Program-made: the position numbers and the translations under genes
Notes under the pieces: model-generated
The model's input: the letters and a program-made list of their open reading frames with translations, nothing else
Databases searched by the model: none
Told to the model about the DNA's origin: nothing
Source of the DNA: Shinella lacus
GTDB taxonomy: Bacteria; Pseudomonadota; Alphaproteobacteria; Rhizobiales; Rhizobiaceae
NCBI RefSeq assembly: GCF_010994755.1
Contig: NZ_WHSB02000015.1
Location: 1-64,000 of the forward strand
Length of the DNA: 64,000 bases
Direction: 5' to 3'
Shown: positions 27,912 through 35,767 of the stretch, piece by piece
Layout: each line of letters begins with the position of its first letter
Numbering within the stretch: position 1 is the first letter of the stretch

Positions 27912-28363
27912 CGCCGCCCGCCAACGTGCACGGTACGGCCATCGTCGTCGGCACGACGGGACTTCTCTTTCTCGGCCCTTCCGGGGCCGGCAAAAGCGCT
28001 GTCGCGCTGCACTGCATCGAAGAGGCGCGCGGCCGCGGTCTCTTTGCCGCGCTCGTCAGCGACGATCAGGTCCTGATCCACCAGACGGGCGGGCGTATCG
28101 TCGCCCGGGCGCCGGCCAGCATTGCCGGGCTTGCGGAAGTGCGGGGCGCCGGCATCACCAAGGTAGCGACGATCGAGGCGGCCGTGCTTTCCCGTGCGAT
28201 CCGCCCGCTGGAGCCGCCATTTGCCGAGCGCCTGCCGCCCGAGGGGGAAACCGCCGAGGTCCTGCCGTCCGTCTTCCTGCCTCTGACGCGGCTACCGCTC
28301 TTTCCGGGTTGCACCGCCTTCGCGACATTGACCGCACTGCATCCGGAAATCCTCAAAAGTTGA
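27908..28363 (+). CDS. hprK: HPr kinase/phosphorylase, short alphaproteobacterial form
   Basis: Protein of 151 residues, about half of the Gram-positive enzyme: only the C-terminal catalytic domain is present, as in other rhizobia. The P-loop is GPSGAGKS (23-30), and SDDQVLIH follows as the second nucleotide-binding block. It phosphorylates HPr on the regulatory serine. Its start overlaps the chvG stop by four bases, so the sensor kinase and this PTS regulator are made together, and the EIIA and HPr genes follow. Confidence 0.92.
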   Translation: MTPPANVHGTAIVVGTTGLLFLGPSGAGKSAVALHCIEEARGRGLFAALVSDDQVLIHQTGGRIVARAPASIAGLAEVRGAGITKVATIEAAVLSRAIRPLEPPFAERLPPEGETAEVLPSVFLPLTRLPLFPGCTAFATLTALHPEILKS

Positions 28364-28512
28364 CCGCAAAAGCCCCGTCAAAAACCGAAATCAGGCATTT
28401 TGGGCTTGCACTTGGCCTTTTCATTGACATGATGGCCACCCCAACGGTGGACGGAATTGTTGCGTTGCGGTATTCGCCGTCCGTTTGAGTTGGGAAACTG
28501 GAGCGACTGCTG

Positions 28513-28914
28513 ATGATCGGACTGGTGCTTGTCACCCATGGCAAGCTGGCGGAGGAATTCCGGCACGCCCTTGAACATGTCGTTGGTCCGCAAAAGGCGA
28601 TCGAGACCGTCTGTATCGGCCCCGAGGACGACATGGACCAGCGTCGCCAGGACATCCTGGAAGCGGTCATGAAGGCCGACCAGGGCCATGGCGTCATCAT
28701 CCTCACCGACATGTTCGGCGGCACGCCCTCGAACCTTGCGATTTCCGTGATGACCGGCGAGGGCATCGAGGTGATCGCCGGCGTCAACCTGCCCATGCTG
28801 ATCAAGCTTGCCGGCATCCGCGGCGAGAACAACATGGAAAAGGCGCTGATCGACGCGTCGGAGGCCGGCCGCAAATATATCAACGTGGCCAGCCGCGTGC
28901 TGAGCGGCAAATAA
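28513..28914 (+). CDS. PTS EIIA component, mannose family
   Basis: Protein of 133 residues with active-site His9 in VLVTHGKLAEEF; GVIILTDMFGGTPSN is typical of the mannose-class EIIA fold. There is no partner EIIB/EIIC permease here, which fits the rhizobial regulatory PTS (often named manX or EIIA-Man), where phosphate passes from PtsP through HPr to EIIA proteins to control carbon, nitrogen and potassium metabolism. It precedes the HPr gene by 15 bases. Confidence 0.92.
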   Translation: MIGLVLVTHGKLAEEFRHALEHVVGPQKAIETVCIGPEDDMDQRRQDILEAVMKADQGHGVIILTDMFGGTPSNLAISVMTGEGIEVIAGVNLPMLIKLAGIRGENNMEKALIDASEAGRKYINVASRVLSGK

Positions 28915-28929
28915 GGTTTCCCGCCGTCC

Positions 28930-29202
28930 ATGACCGTCTCGAAAGAGCTTCTCATCATCAACAAGCGCGGCCTGCACGCCCGCGCCTCGGCAAAATTCGT
29001 CCAGACGGTCGACGGCTTCGACGCGGAGGTGACGGTCTCCAAGGACGGCATGACCGTCGGCGGTACCTCGATCATGGGCCTGATGATGCTGGCGGCCAGC
29101 CCCGGCTGCTGCGTGCAGGTGACAGCAACGGGCGCCGAAGCCCAGCAGGTGCTCGATGCGCTCGACGCGCTGATCGCCGACCGGTTCGGCGAGGAAATGT
29201 AG
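28930..29202 (+). CDS. ptsH: phosphocarrier protein HPr
   Basis: Protein of 90 residues. His16 in KRGLHARASAKF is the PEP-dependent phosphorylation site, and Ser47 in GGTSIMGLMML is the site used by HprK. It passes phosphate to the neighbouring EIIA. The cluster chvG-hprK-EIIA-ptsH is the typical rhizobial regulatory PTS. Confidence 0.95.
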   Translation: MTVSKELLIINKRGLHARASAKFVQTVDGFDAEVTVSKDGMTVGGTSIMGLMMLAASPGCCVQVTATGAEAQQVLDALDALIADRFGEEM

Positions 29203-29211
29203 ATTCGCGTC

Positions 29212-29241
29212 GATATAAGGATATAAAGACTTCTTTATATC
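29212..29241. promoter_or_regulatory. palindromic operator in the ahcY leader
   Basis: Half-sites GATATAAAGA (29220-29229) and TCTTTATATC (29232-29241) are perfect inverted repeats with CT between. An extra GATATAAG (29212-29219) repeats the left half. It lies about 130 bases before the ahcY ATG. It resembles operators of ArsR-family regulators of the methionine/SAM cycle (SahR type) as I remember them. Confidence 0.6.
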
Positions 29242-29306
29242 ATGTTGCTCCAGCGGCCATTTCCTGATAGGGAAAGCGCCACCACGCGAAGAACATTTTC
29301 TTTTTC

Positions 29307-29351
29307 CGCAATTCCGAACGCAAAGCCGCTCACACTTTGCTGGAATTGCTC
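29307..29351 (-). repeat. dispersed rhizobial intergenic repeat, copy 2
   Basis: On the minus strand it reads GAGCAATTCCAGC, then AAAGTGTGAGCGGCTTTGCG, then TTCGGAATTGCGG. It matches the block order of the copies at 2886 and 53395. It ends about 20 bases before the ahcY start codon, inside the ahcY leader. Confidence 0.7.
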
Positions 29352-29369
29352 AGAAGGCTGGAGACCTCC

Positions 29370-30770
29370 ATGACCACCACGCAGGACTATCACGTCGCCG
29401 ACATCGCGCTTGCCGATTTCGGCCGCAAGGAAATTCAGATCGCCGAAACCGAAATGCCGGGCCTGATGGCCTGCCGCGAAGAGTTCGGCGCCGCCAAGCC
29501 GCTCAAGGGCGCGCGCATCACCGGCTCGCTGCACATGACCATCCAGACCGCCGTTCTCATCGAGACGCTGGTCGAACTCGGCGCCGACGTGCGCTGGGCC
29601 TCGTGCAACATCTTCTCCACGCAGGACCACGCCGCCGCCGCGATCGCCGCTGCCGGCATCCCGGTCTATGCCGTGAAGGGTGAAACCCTTACCGAATACT
29701 GGGAATACACCGACAAGATCTTCCAGTGGGCCGATGGCGGCCTCACCAACATGATCCTGGACGACGGCGGCGACGCCACCATGTACATCCTGCTCGGCGC
29801 CCGCGCGGAAGCCGGCGAGAACATCCTGGTCAATCCGGGCTCGGAAGAAGAGGAAATCCTTTTCGCACAGATCAAGAAGCGCCTTGCCGCAACACCCGGC
29901 TGGTTCACCAAGCAGCGCGATGCCATCCAGGGCGTGACCGAAGAGACCACGACCGGCGTCAACCGTCTCTACCAGCTCCAGCAGAAGGGCCTGCTGCCCT
30001 TCCCGGCGATCAACGTCAACGACTCGGTCACCAAGTCGAAGTTCGACAACAAGTACGGCTGCAAGGAATCGCTCGTCGACGGCATCCGCCGCGGCACCGA
30101 CGTGATGATGGCCGGCAAGGTCGCCGTCGTCTGCGGCTATGGCGACGTCGGCAAGGGTTCCGCCGCATCGCTCAAGGGCGCCGGCGCCCGCGTCAAAGTC
30201 ACGGAAATCGACCCGATCTGCGCGCTGCAGGCCGCCATGGATGGTTTTGAAGTCGTACAGCTCGAAGACGTCGTGTCTTCGGCCGACATCTTCATCACCA
30301 CCACCGGCAACAAGGATGTCATCCGCGTCGAGCATATGCGCGAGATGAAGGACATGGCGATCGTCGGCAATATCGGCCACTTCGACAACGAGATCCAGGT
30401 CGCGTCGCTGCGCAATTTCAAGTGGACGAACATCAAGCCGCAGGTCGACATGATAGAGTTCCCGAAGGGCAACCGCATGATCCTGCTGTCGGAAGGCCGC
30501 CTGCTCAACCTCGGCAACGCCACCGGCCACCCGTCCTTCGTGATGTCCGCCTCGTTCTCCAACCAGGTGCTGGCCCAGATCGAGCTCTTCACCAAGGGCA
30601 ACGCCTACCAGAACGAAGTCTACGTGCTGCCGAAGCAGCTCGACGAGAAGGTCGCGCGCCTTCACCTCGCCAAGCTCGGCGCCAAGCTCACGGAACTCTC
30701 CGACGAGCAGGCCGGTTACATCGGCGTGACGACGACGGGTCCGTTCAAGGCTGAGCACTACAGGTACTGA
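29370..30770 (+). CDS. ahcY: S-adenosylhomocysteine hydrolase
   Basis: Protein of 466 residues, splitting S-adenosylhomocysteine to homocysteine and adenosine in the methyl cycle. The NAD-binding [15 protein letters not shown] and the substrate blocks [24 protein letters not shown] and [13 protein letters not shown] are intact, and the C-terminus ends KAEHYRY as in the family. The ATG at 29370 has CTGGAG 6-11 bases upstream; a TTG 11 codons earlier lies within the dispersed repeat and is not used in my view. A strong terminator follows. Confidence 0.97.
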   Translation: MTTTQDYHVADIALADFGRKEIQIAETEMPGLMACREEFGAAKPLKGARITGSLHMTIQTAVLIETLVELGADVRWASCNIFSTQDHAAAAIAAAGIPVYAVKGETLTEYWEYTDKIFQWADGGLTNMILDDGGDATMYILLGARAEAGENILVNPGSEEEEILFAQIKKRLAATPGWFTKQRDAIQGVTEETTTGVNRLYQLQQKGLLPFPAINVNDSVTKSKFDNKYGCKESLVDGIRRGTDVMMAGKVAVVCGYGDVGKGSAASLKGAGARVKVTEIDPICALQAAMDGFEVVQLEDVVSSADIFITTTGNKDVIRVEHMREMKDMAIVGNIGHFDNEIQVASLRNFKWTNIKPQVDMIEFPKGNRMILLSEGRLLNLGNATGHPSFVMSASFSNQVLAQIELFTKGNAYQNEVYVLPKQLDEKVARLHLAKLGAKLTELSDEQAGYIGVTTTGPFKAEHYRY

Positions 30771-30798
30771 TCCTTACCCGGATTATCCACAACATCTA

Positions 30799-30836
30799 GA
30801 GGCGGCGCGCTTGACAAGGCGCGCCGCCTCTTTTTT
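30799..30836 (+). terminator. strong Rho-independent terminator of ahcY
   Basis: A perfect 12-bp stem GAGGCGGCGCGC / GCGCGCCGCCTC with an 8-base loop is followed by six T. Confidence 0.95.
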
Positions 30837-30968
30837 GGGCGCGTCCCTTCCCGACGATTCGGGAAACAAGTATCCTTAAGCAATTGATTCGGCGTGGAGA
30901 TGCGGACCTTACGCGCCGGATGGGATGTCTTGTCGATCAGGCGGCAAACGGACGGAGACATACCGGGG

Positions 30969-33518
30969 ATGATGTCGGAAATGAAACGAGGCCGTTCCGG
31001 GCAGGCTTTTGCCGTACCGGAACGGGGCATGGTGCGTTCCCTCGCGCCTGCCGGAACGAACAAAATCGAAACATGGTTAACGGTCCGCGGCGCGCGCCGT
31101 TTGGCAGGCGTGCTGGCTGCCGGCTCGGCGCTGAGCGCGTTTGCCGGCCCGGCTTATGCCGCCGGCCCCTATCTCGCCACGACGGAAATCGTCACCGTTT
31201 CCATGCTGCTCGGCGTGATGTCGGCGGCGATGGTCTCCGCCATCTGGATGATCCGCCAGCGCGGCCGCATGGAAGCGGAAAACCGCGAGCTGAAGGCGCA
31301 TCTTGCCGATTCGCGGCACAACGTTTCCCGCCTCCAGGCGCTGATCGGGGACAAGAACCGCCGCATCGTCGTGTGGGACGGCCTTTCCGACAAGCCGGAA
31401 TTCCTCGGCCAGCTGCCGGCGGAAACCGGCGCGCCGCAGGCCGACCGTGATTTCCTCGCCTTCGGCCGCTGGCTGAAATCCAATTCCGCCGTCGAGATCG
31501 AGCGCGCCGTCGAGCGGCTGCGCTCGCAAGCGCAGAGTTTCGACCTCATCATCGAGACCAGCCGTGAGGAGGTCATCGAGGCGCAGGGCCGCGTGTCCGG
31601 CGGACAGGCCTTCGTGCGTTTCGTCGCCCTCAACAATCTGCGCGCCGAGGCCGCCGAGCTGAAGCTCGAACGCGACCGGCTGGTGCAGGCGCTGACCACG
31701 CTGCAGGGCCTGCTCGACCAGATCGATCTTCCCGTCTGGCAGCGCGCCGCCGATGGCTCGCTCGCCTGGGTGAACGAGGCTTATGCCGAGGCCGTCGAGG
31801 CGAAGGATGCGGCAAGCGCGGTGCGCGAGGGACGCGAACTGCTGCCGACCATCGCGCGCGAAAAGATCCGTGCGTCCAGCACCTATGACACGCCCTTCCA
31901 CGACAAGGTCTCGACCGTCGTCAGCGGCAACCGCAGCTTCTTCGACGTCGTCGATGCGCGCAGCTCCAGCGGCTCCGCCGGCATCGCCATCAACGTCTCC
32001 GATGTGGAGGCCGTGCGCGAAGAGCTTGTGCGCACACTGAAGAGCCATGCCGAGACGCTCGACCATCTCGCCACCCCCGTCGCGATCTTCGACGGCGAAC
32101 AGCGCCTGCAATTCTACAACCAGGCCTTCCAGCGCATGTGGGACATCGAGACCGCCTTCCTGGAGCGCAAGCCCGGCAATGGCGAGCTGCTCGACCGGCT
32201 GCGTGCCGCCGGCAAACTGCCGGAACAGCTGAACTGGAAACAGTGGAAGGACACGGCGCTTGCCGTCTACCGCGCCATCGACACCCAGACCGACCTCTGG
32301 CACCTGCCGAACGGCCAGACGCTGCGCGTCTTTGCTACGGCGCGCCCGCAAGGTGGTGCCACCTGGGTCTTCGAGAACCTGACGGAAAAGGTCGACCTCG
32401 AAACCCGCTACAACACGCTGGTGCAGGTGCAGGACGAAACGATCGACCACCTTGCCGAAGGTGTCGCGGTGTTCAGCCCGGACGGCCGCATTCGCCTCTC
32501 CAACCCGGCCTTCCGGGCGCTCTGGGGCATCAGCGAGGCGGAAGCGAAATCCGGCACGCATATCCGCGCCATCGAACAGGCCTGCGCGCCCTCCTATGAC
32601 AAGCCGGACGGCTGGAAGCGCTTCGCGCATATCATCACCAGCTTCGATGACGAGCGCCCCTCCTGCCAGGGCGTGCTGGAGCTGCGCACCGGCCTGGTGC
32701 TCGATTTCGCGGTGATCCCGCTCTCCAACGCCCAGACGATGCTGACCTTCGTCAACATCACCGACAGCGTGCGCGTCAGCCGCGCGCTCACGGAAAAGAA
32801 CGACGCGCTGCGCAAGGCCGACGCGCTGAAGAACGATTTCGTCCAGCACGTCTCCTACGAGCTGCGCTCACCGCTGACCAACATCATCGGCTTCGCCGAC
32901 CTCCTGAAGACGCCGAGCATGGGCGAACTCAGCGACCGGCAGTCCGAATATGTCGATCACATCGCCACGTCCTCGGCGGTGCTGCTCACCATCGTCAACG
33001 ACATTCTCGACCTCGCCACCGTCGATGCCGGCATCATGGAACTCGACTATAGCGAGATCAACCTGACGGACCTGCTCGACGACGTGTCGATGCAGTTCGC
33101 CGACCGCCTGCACGAGGCGCAGGTGACGCTGGAAATCACCGCACCGGACAATCTCGGCACGATCGTCGCCGACCAGCAGCGGCTGAAGCAGATCCTCATC
33201 AAGCTGCTCAGCAATGCTGCGAATTTCGCACCGGCCGGCAGCGCAATCGGGCTGAAATGCTGGCGCGACGGCAGCGACCTCGTCTTCACCGTCTCCGATC
33301 GCGGGCCGGGCATTCCGCAGGACGTGCTGAAGACGGTGTTCAACCGCTTCGAAAGCCACGGCCGCCACGGCGGCGCCGGTCTCGGCCTCTCCATCGTCGA
33401 GAGCTTCGTCAGCCTGCACCATGGCAGCGTCACGATCGACAGCCACGAGGGCCGCGGCACGTTCGTCACCTGCCGCCTGCCTTCCGCGACGATGACGTCG
33501 TTTGCCGCCGCGGAATAG
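30969..33518 (+). CDS. divL: DivL-type cell cycle sensor kinase with phospho-site tyrosine
   Basis: Protein of about 849 residues. It has an N-terminal hydrophobic region (two segments within about residues 45-97 of this start), a coiled-coil-rich stretch, PAS-like domains (about 245-350, 355-480 and 485-600) and a histidine-kinase core. The phospho-acceptor position reads HVSYELRSPLTN, so tyrosine (Tyr630, codon 32856-32858) replaces histidine, the hallmark of Caulobacter DivL. The ATPase motifs LLSNAANFAP, DRGPGIP and GGAGLGLSI remain intact. In Caulobacter, DivL binds DivK-P and controls the CckA-CtrA phosphorelay. The start is uncertain: ATGs at 30969, 30972, 30981 and 31029 are possible. 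Confidence 0.88.
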   Translation: MMSEMKRGRSGQAFAVPERGMVRSLAPAGTNKIETWLTVRGARRLAGVLAAGSALSAFAGPAYAAGPYLATTEIVTVSMLLGVMSAAMVSAIWMIRQRGRMEAENRELKAHLADSRHNVSRLQALIGDKNRRIVVWDGLSDKPEFLGQLPAETGAPQADRDFLAFGRWLKSNSAVEIERAVERLRSQAQSFDLIIETSREEVIEAQGRVSGGQAFVRFVALNNLRAEAAELKLERDRLVQALTTLQGLLDQIDLPVWQRAADGSLAWVNEAYAEAVEAKDAASAVREGRELLPTIAREKIRASSTYDTPFHDKVSTVVSGNRSFFDVVDARSSSGSAGIAINVSDVEAVREELVRTLKSHAETLDHLATPVAIFDGEQRLQFYNQAFQRMWDIETAFLERKPGNGELLDRLRAAGKLPEQLNWKQWKDTALAVYRAIDTQTDLWHLPNGQTLRVFATARPQGGATWVFENLTEKVDLETRYNTLVQVQDETIDHLAEGVAVFSPDGRIRLSNPAFRALWGISEAEAKSGTHIRAIEQACAPSYDKPDGWKRFAHIITSFDDERPSCQGVLELRTGLVLDFAVIPLSNAQTMLTFVNITDSVRVSRALTEKNDALRKADALKNDFVQHVSYELRSPLTNIIGFADLLKTPSMGELSDRQSEYVDHIATSSAVLLTIVNDILDLATVDAGIMELDYSEINLTDLLDDVSMQFADRLHEAQVTLEITAPDNLGTIVADQQRLKQILIKLLSNAANFAPAGSAIGLKCWRDGSDLVFTVSDRGPGIPQDVLKTVFNRFESHGRHGGAGLGLSIVESFVSLHHGSVTIDSHEGRGTFVTCRLPSATMTSFAAAE

Positions 33519-33522
33519 GTCC

Positions 33523-35019
33523 ATGGCGCTCGACCTCTTTCTCGCCGACGAAGCCGCCACCATCCGCTTCGGCGAGGATCTTGCCCTGGCACTGAAGCGC
33601 GGCGACTATGTCGCGCTCCACGGCGATCTCGGCGCCGGCAAATCGACGCTTGCCCGCGCGATCATCCGCGCCATCGCCGACGACGCGATGCTGGAGGTGC
33701 CGAGCCCGACCTTCACGCTGGTCCAGAGCTACGACCTGCGCATTCCCGTCGCGCATTTCGACCTCTACCGCATCGCGGACGCCGCCGAGATTGACGAGCT
33801 GGGCTTCGACGAAGCGCTGTCCGACGGCATCTGCCTGGTGGAATGGCCCGAAAAAGGTTTTGGCGCGTTGCCGGCGGACGGCATCACGCTGCGCTTCCTG
33901 CACGAGGGCGACGGCCGGCGGGTGGAAATCGACGGACCGGCATCGGCCCTTGCCCGGATTCGCCGCTCGCTGGCGATCCGCCGCTTCCTCGACGAAGCCG
34001 GCTACCGGAATGCGACCCGACGCCACCTGACGGGCGACGCCTCCATTCGCGCCTATGAGCACATCTATGACGGCGACAAGCGCTTCGTGCTGATGGATTC
34101 GCCGCGGCACACGCCCGGCCCGATCCTCGCGCATGGCAAATATTACCAGCAGATCGCCCATATCGCCGAAGACGTGCGGCCCTTCATCGCGATTGCGCGT
34201 TCCCTCGTCGAAAAAGGTCTTCGCGCACCGGCTATCTACGAGACGGATATCGAGCAAGGCATCCTGCTGATTGAAGACCTCGGCAGCGCCGGCGTGCTGG
34301 ATGAAGACGGCGTACCGATCGCGGAACGCTACCGCGAAAGTGCCGCCTGCCTGGCGCATATGCACGGACAGGCCTTCGAGCGCGACCTTCCCGTGGCGGA
34401 CGGCATCGTCCATACCGTGCCGGATTTCGACCGTGATGCCATGCAGATCGAGGTGAGCCTGCTCACCGACTGGTATCTGCCCTGGAAGCGTGGCACAGCG
34501 GCTAGCGATGACGAACGCCGCGACTATATCGCCATCTGGGATGCGCTGATCGAAAGCCTTACCGCCGCCGAGCACAATCTTCTGCTGCGCGACTTCCATT
34601 CGCCGAACATCATCTGGCGGCCGGAGGCGACCGGCACCGACCGGGTCGGCATCATCGACTTCCAGGATGCGATGATCGGCCCATCGGCCTACGACGTCGC
34701 CTCGCTGGTGCAGGATGCCCGCGTCGACATGCCGGAGGGCGTGGCGGATGATGTGCTCGACCACTATCTTTCGCTGCGCGGGAAAGACGCCGGCTTCGAC
34801 CGTGAACGGTTCCTGCGCGACTGGCATGTCATGGCGGCGCAGCGTAATTGCAAGCTCATCGGCCTGTGGGTGCGCCTCATGCAGCGCGACGGCAAGCCCG
34901 CCTATATGCGCCACATGCAGCGAACGTTCCGCAATCTGGAGCGCGCGCTCGGCCATCCCGATCTCGCCCCCTTGCGCGACTGGTGCAGAAAGGCTGGAAT
35001 CCTCGCGACCGAATCATAA
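33523..35019 (+). CDS. TsaE-AmgK-like fusion protein
   Basis: Protein of 498 residues joining two domains. Residues 1-155 are TsaE, the ATPase that supports t6A37 tRNA modification with TsaB/TsaD (P-loop GDLGAGKST, 34-42; SPTFTLVQSY; HFDLYRI; VEWPEK). Residues about 165-490 form an aminoglycoside-phosphotransferase/choline-kinase-like domain with catalytic RDFHSPN (Asp357) and metal-binding IIDFQDA (Asp379), like AmgK, an anomeric MurNAc/GlcNAc kinase. The MurU-like gene directly downstream supports the latter. ATG at 33523 is just after divL (4 bases). Confidence 0.88.
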   Translation: MALDLFLADEAATIRFGEDLALALKRGDYVALHGDLGAGKSTLARAIIRAIADDAMLEVPSPTFTLVQSYDLRIPVAHFDLYRIADAAEIDELGFDEALSDGICLVEWPEKGFGALPADGITLRFLHEGDGRRVEIDGPASALARIRRSLAIRRFLDEAGYRNATRRHLTGDASIRAYEHIYDGDKRFVLMDSPRHTPGPILAHGKYYQQIAHIAEDVRPFIAIARSLVEKGLRAPAIYETDIEQGILLIEDLGSAGVLDEDGVPIAERYRESAACLAHMHGQAFERDLPVADGIVHTVPDFDRDAMQIEVSLLTDWYLPWKRGTAASDDERRDYIAIWDALIESLTAAEHNLLLRDFHSPNIIWRPEATGTDRVGIIDFQDAMIGPSAYDVASLVQDARVDMPEGVADDVLDHYLSLRGKDAGFDRERFLRDWHVMAAQRNCKLIGLWVRLMQRDGKPAYMRHMQRTFRNLERALGHPDLAPLRDWCRKAGILATES

Positions 35020-35032
35020 GCGCGGAAACCAG

Positions 35033-35767
35033 ATGAAGATCGAAGACGCCATGGTGCTGGCCGCCGGCCTTGGAACGCGCCTGCGCCCCATAACCGACAC
35101 GATGCCGAAGCCGCTGGTGCCGATCGCCGGAAAACCGATGATCGACTACGGGCTCGACGCGCTGGCGCAGGCCGGCGTCAAGCGCGCCGTCGTCAACGTG
35201 CACCACTTTGCGGACCAGATGATCACACACCTCGCGTCCCGCAAGGCGCCGGAGATCATCCTCTCCGACGAGACGAACCGGCTGATGAATTCCGGCGGCG
35301 GCCTGGCAAAGGGCCTGAAACTGCTCGGCCGCGCCCCCGTGCTCGTGATGAATGCCGACCTGTTCTGGATCGGCGAGACGCCCGGGGGGCCGAGCAATCT
35401 CGACCGGCTGGCGGACGCCTTCGACCCCCAACGCATGGACATGCTGATGCTCTGCGTGAAGCTGGAGGACACGACCGGCCACAACGGCAAGAAGGATTTC
35501 TCCATGGACGCGGCGGGGCGGCTTGCGCGCTACAAAGAGGGCGACGGCACGCCGTTCGTCTATGCCGGCGCCATCGCCATGATGCCGGCGCTGCTGGACG
35601 ACGCGCCGGACGACGCCTTCAACCTCAATATCTATTTCGACTGGGCGATCGAAAAGGGACGGCTCTACGGCATCGTGCTCGAAGGGCACTGGATCACCGT
35701 CGGCACGCCCGAGGCGATCGGCCAGGCGGAGGCCGTCATCAGCGCAACCCGCGAGGCGGCGGCGTGA
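35033..35767 (+). CDS. murU: nucleotidyltransferase, MurU-like
   Basis: Protein of 244 residues of the NTP_transferase family. The signature is VLAAGLGTRLRPITDTMPKP, followed by LVPIAGKPMIDY; MNADLFW is the metal-binding block. MurU of Pseudomonas makes UDP-MurNAc from MurNAc-alpha-1-phosphate in cell-wall recycling, downstream of AmgK. The adjacent AmgK-like domain makes this assignment likely, though glucose- or mannose-1-phosphate nucleotidyltransferases look similar. Its stop overlaps the addB GTG start by three bases. Confidence 0.82.
   Translation: MKIEDAMVLAAGLGTRLRPITDTMPKPLVPIAGKPMIDYGLDALAQAGVKRAVVNVHHFADQMITHLASRKAPEIILSDETNRLMNSGGGLAKGLKLLGRAPVLVMNADLFWIGETPGGPSNLDRLADAFDPQRMDMLMLCVKLEDTTGHNGKKDFSMDAAGRLARYKEGDGTPFVYAGAIAMMPALLDDAPDDAFNLNIYFDWAIEKGRLYGIVLEGHWITVGTPEAIGQAEAVISATREAAA

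Noticed and set aside
28424-28452. TTGACA as -35 of a promoter for the EIIA gene
   Set aside because: No acceptable -10 is found at 16-18 bases (GTGGAC at 17), so I did not call it.
29203-29369. SAM or SAH riboswitch in the ahcY leader
   Set aside because: I could not find the conserved core of any SAM/SAH riboswitch; the leader is explained by the palindrome and the dispersed repeat.
30837-30968. CtrA-box (TTAA-N7-TTAA) upstream of divL
   Set aside because: CCTTAAGCAATTGATTC gives only one good half-site.
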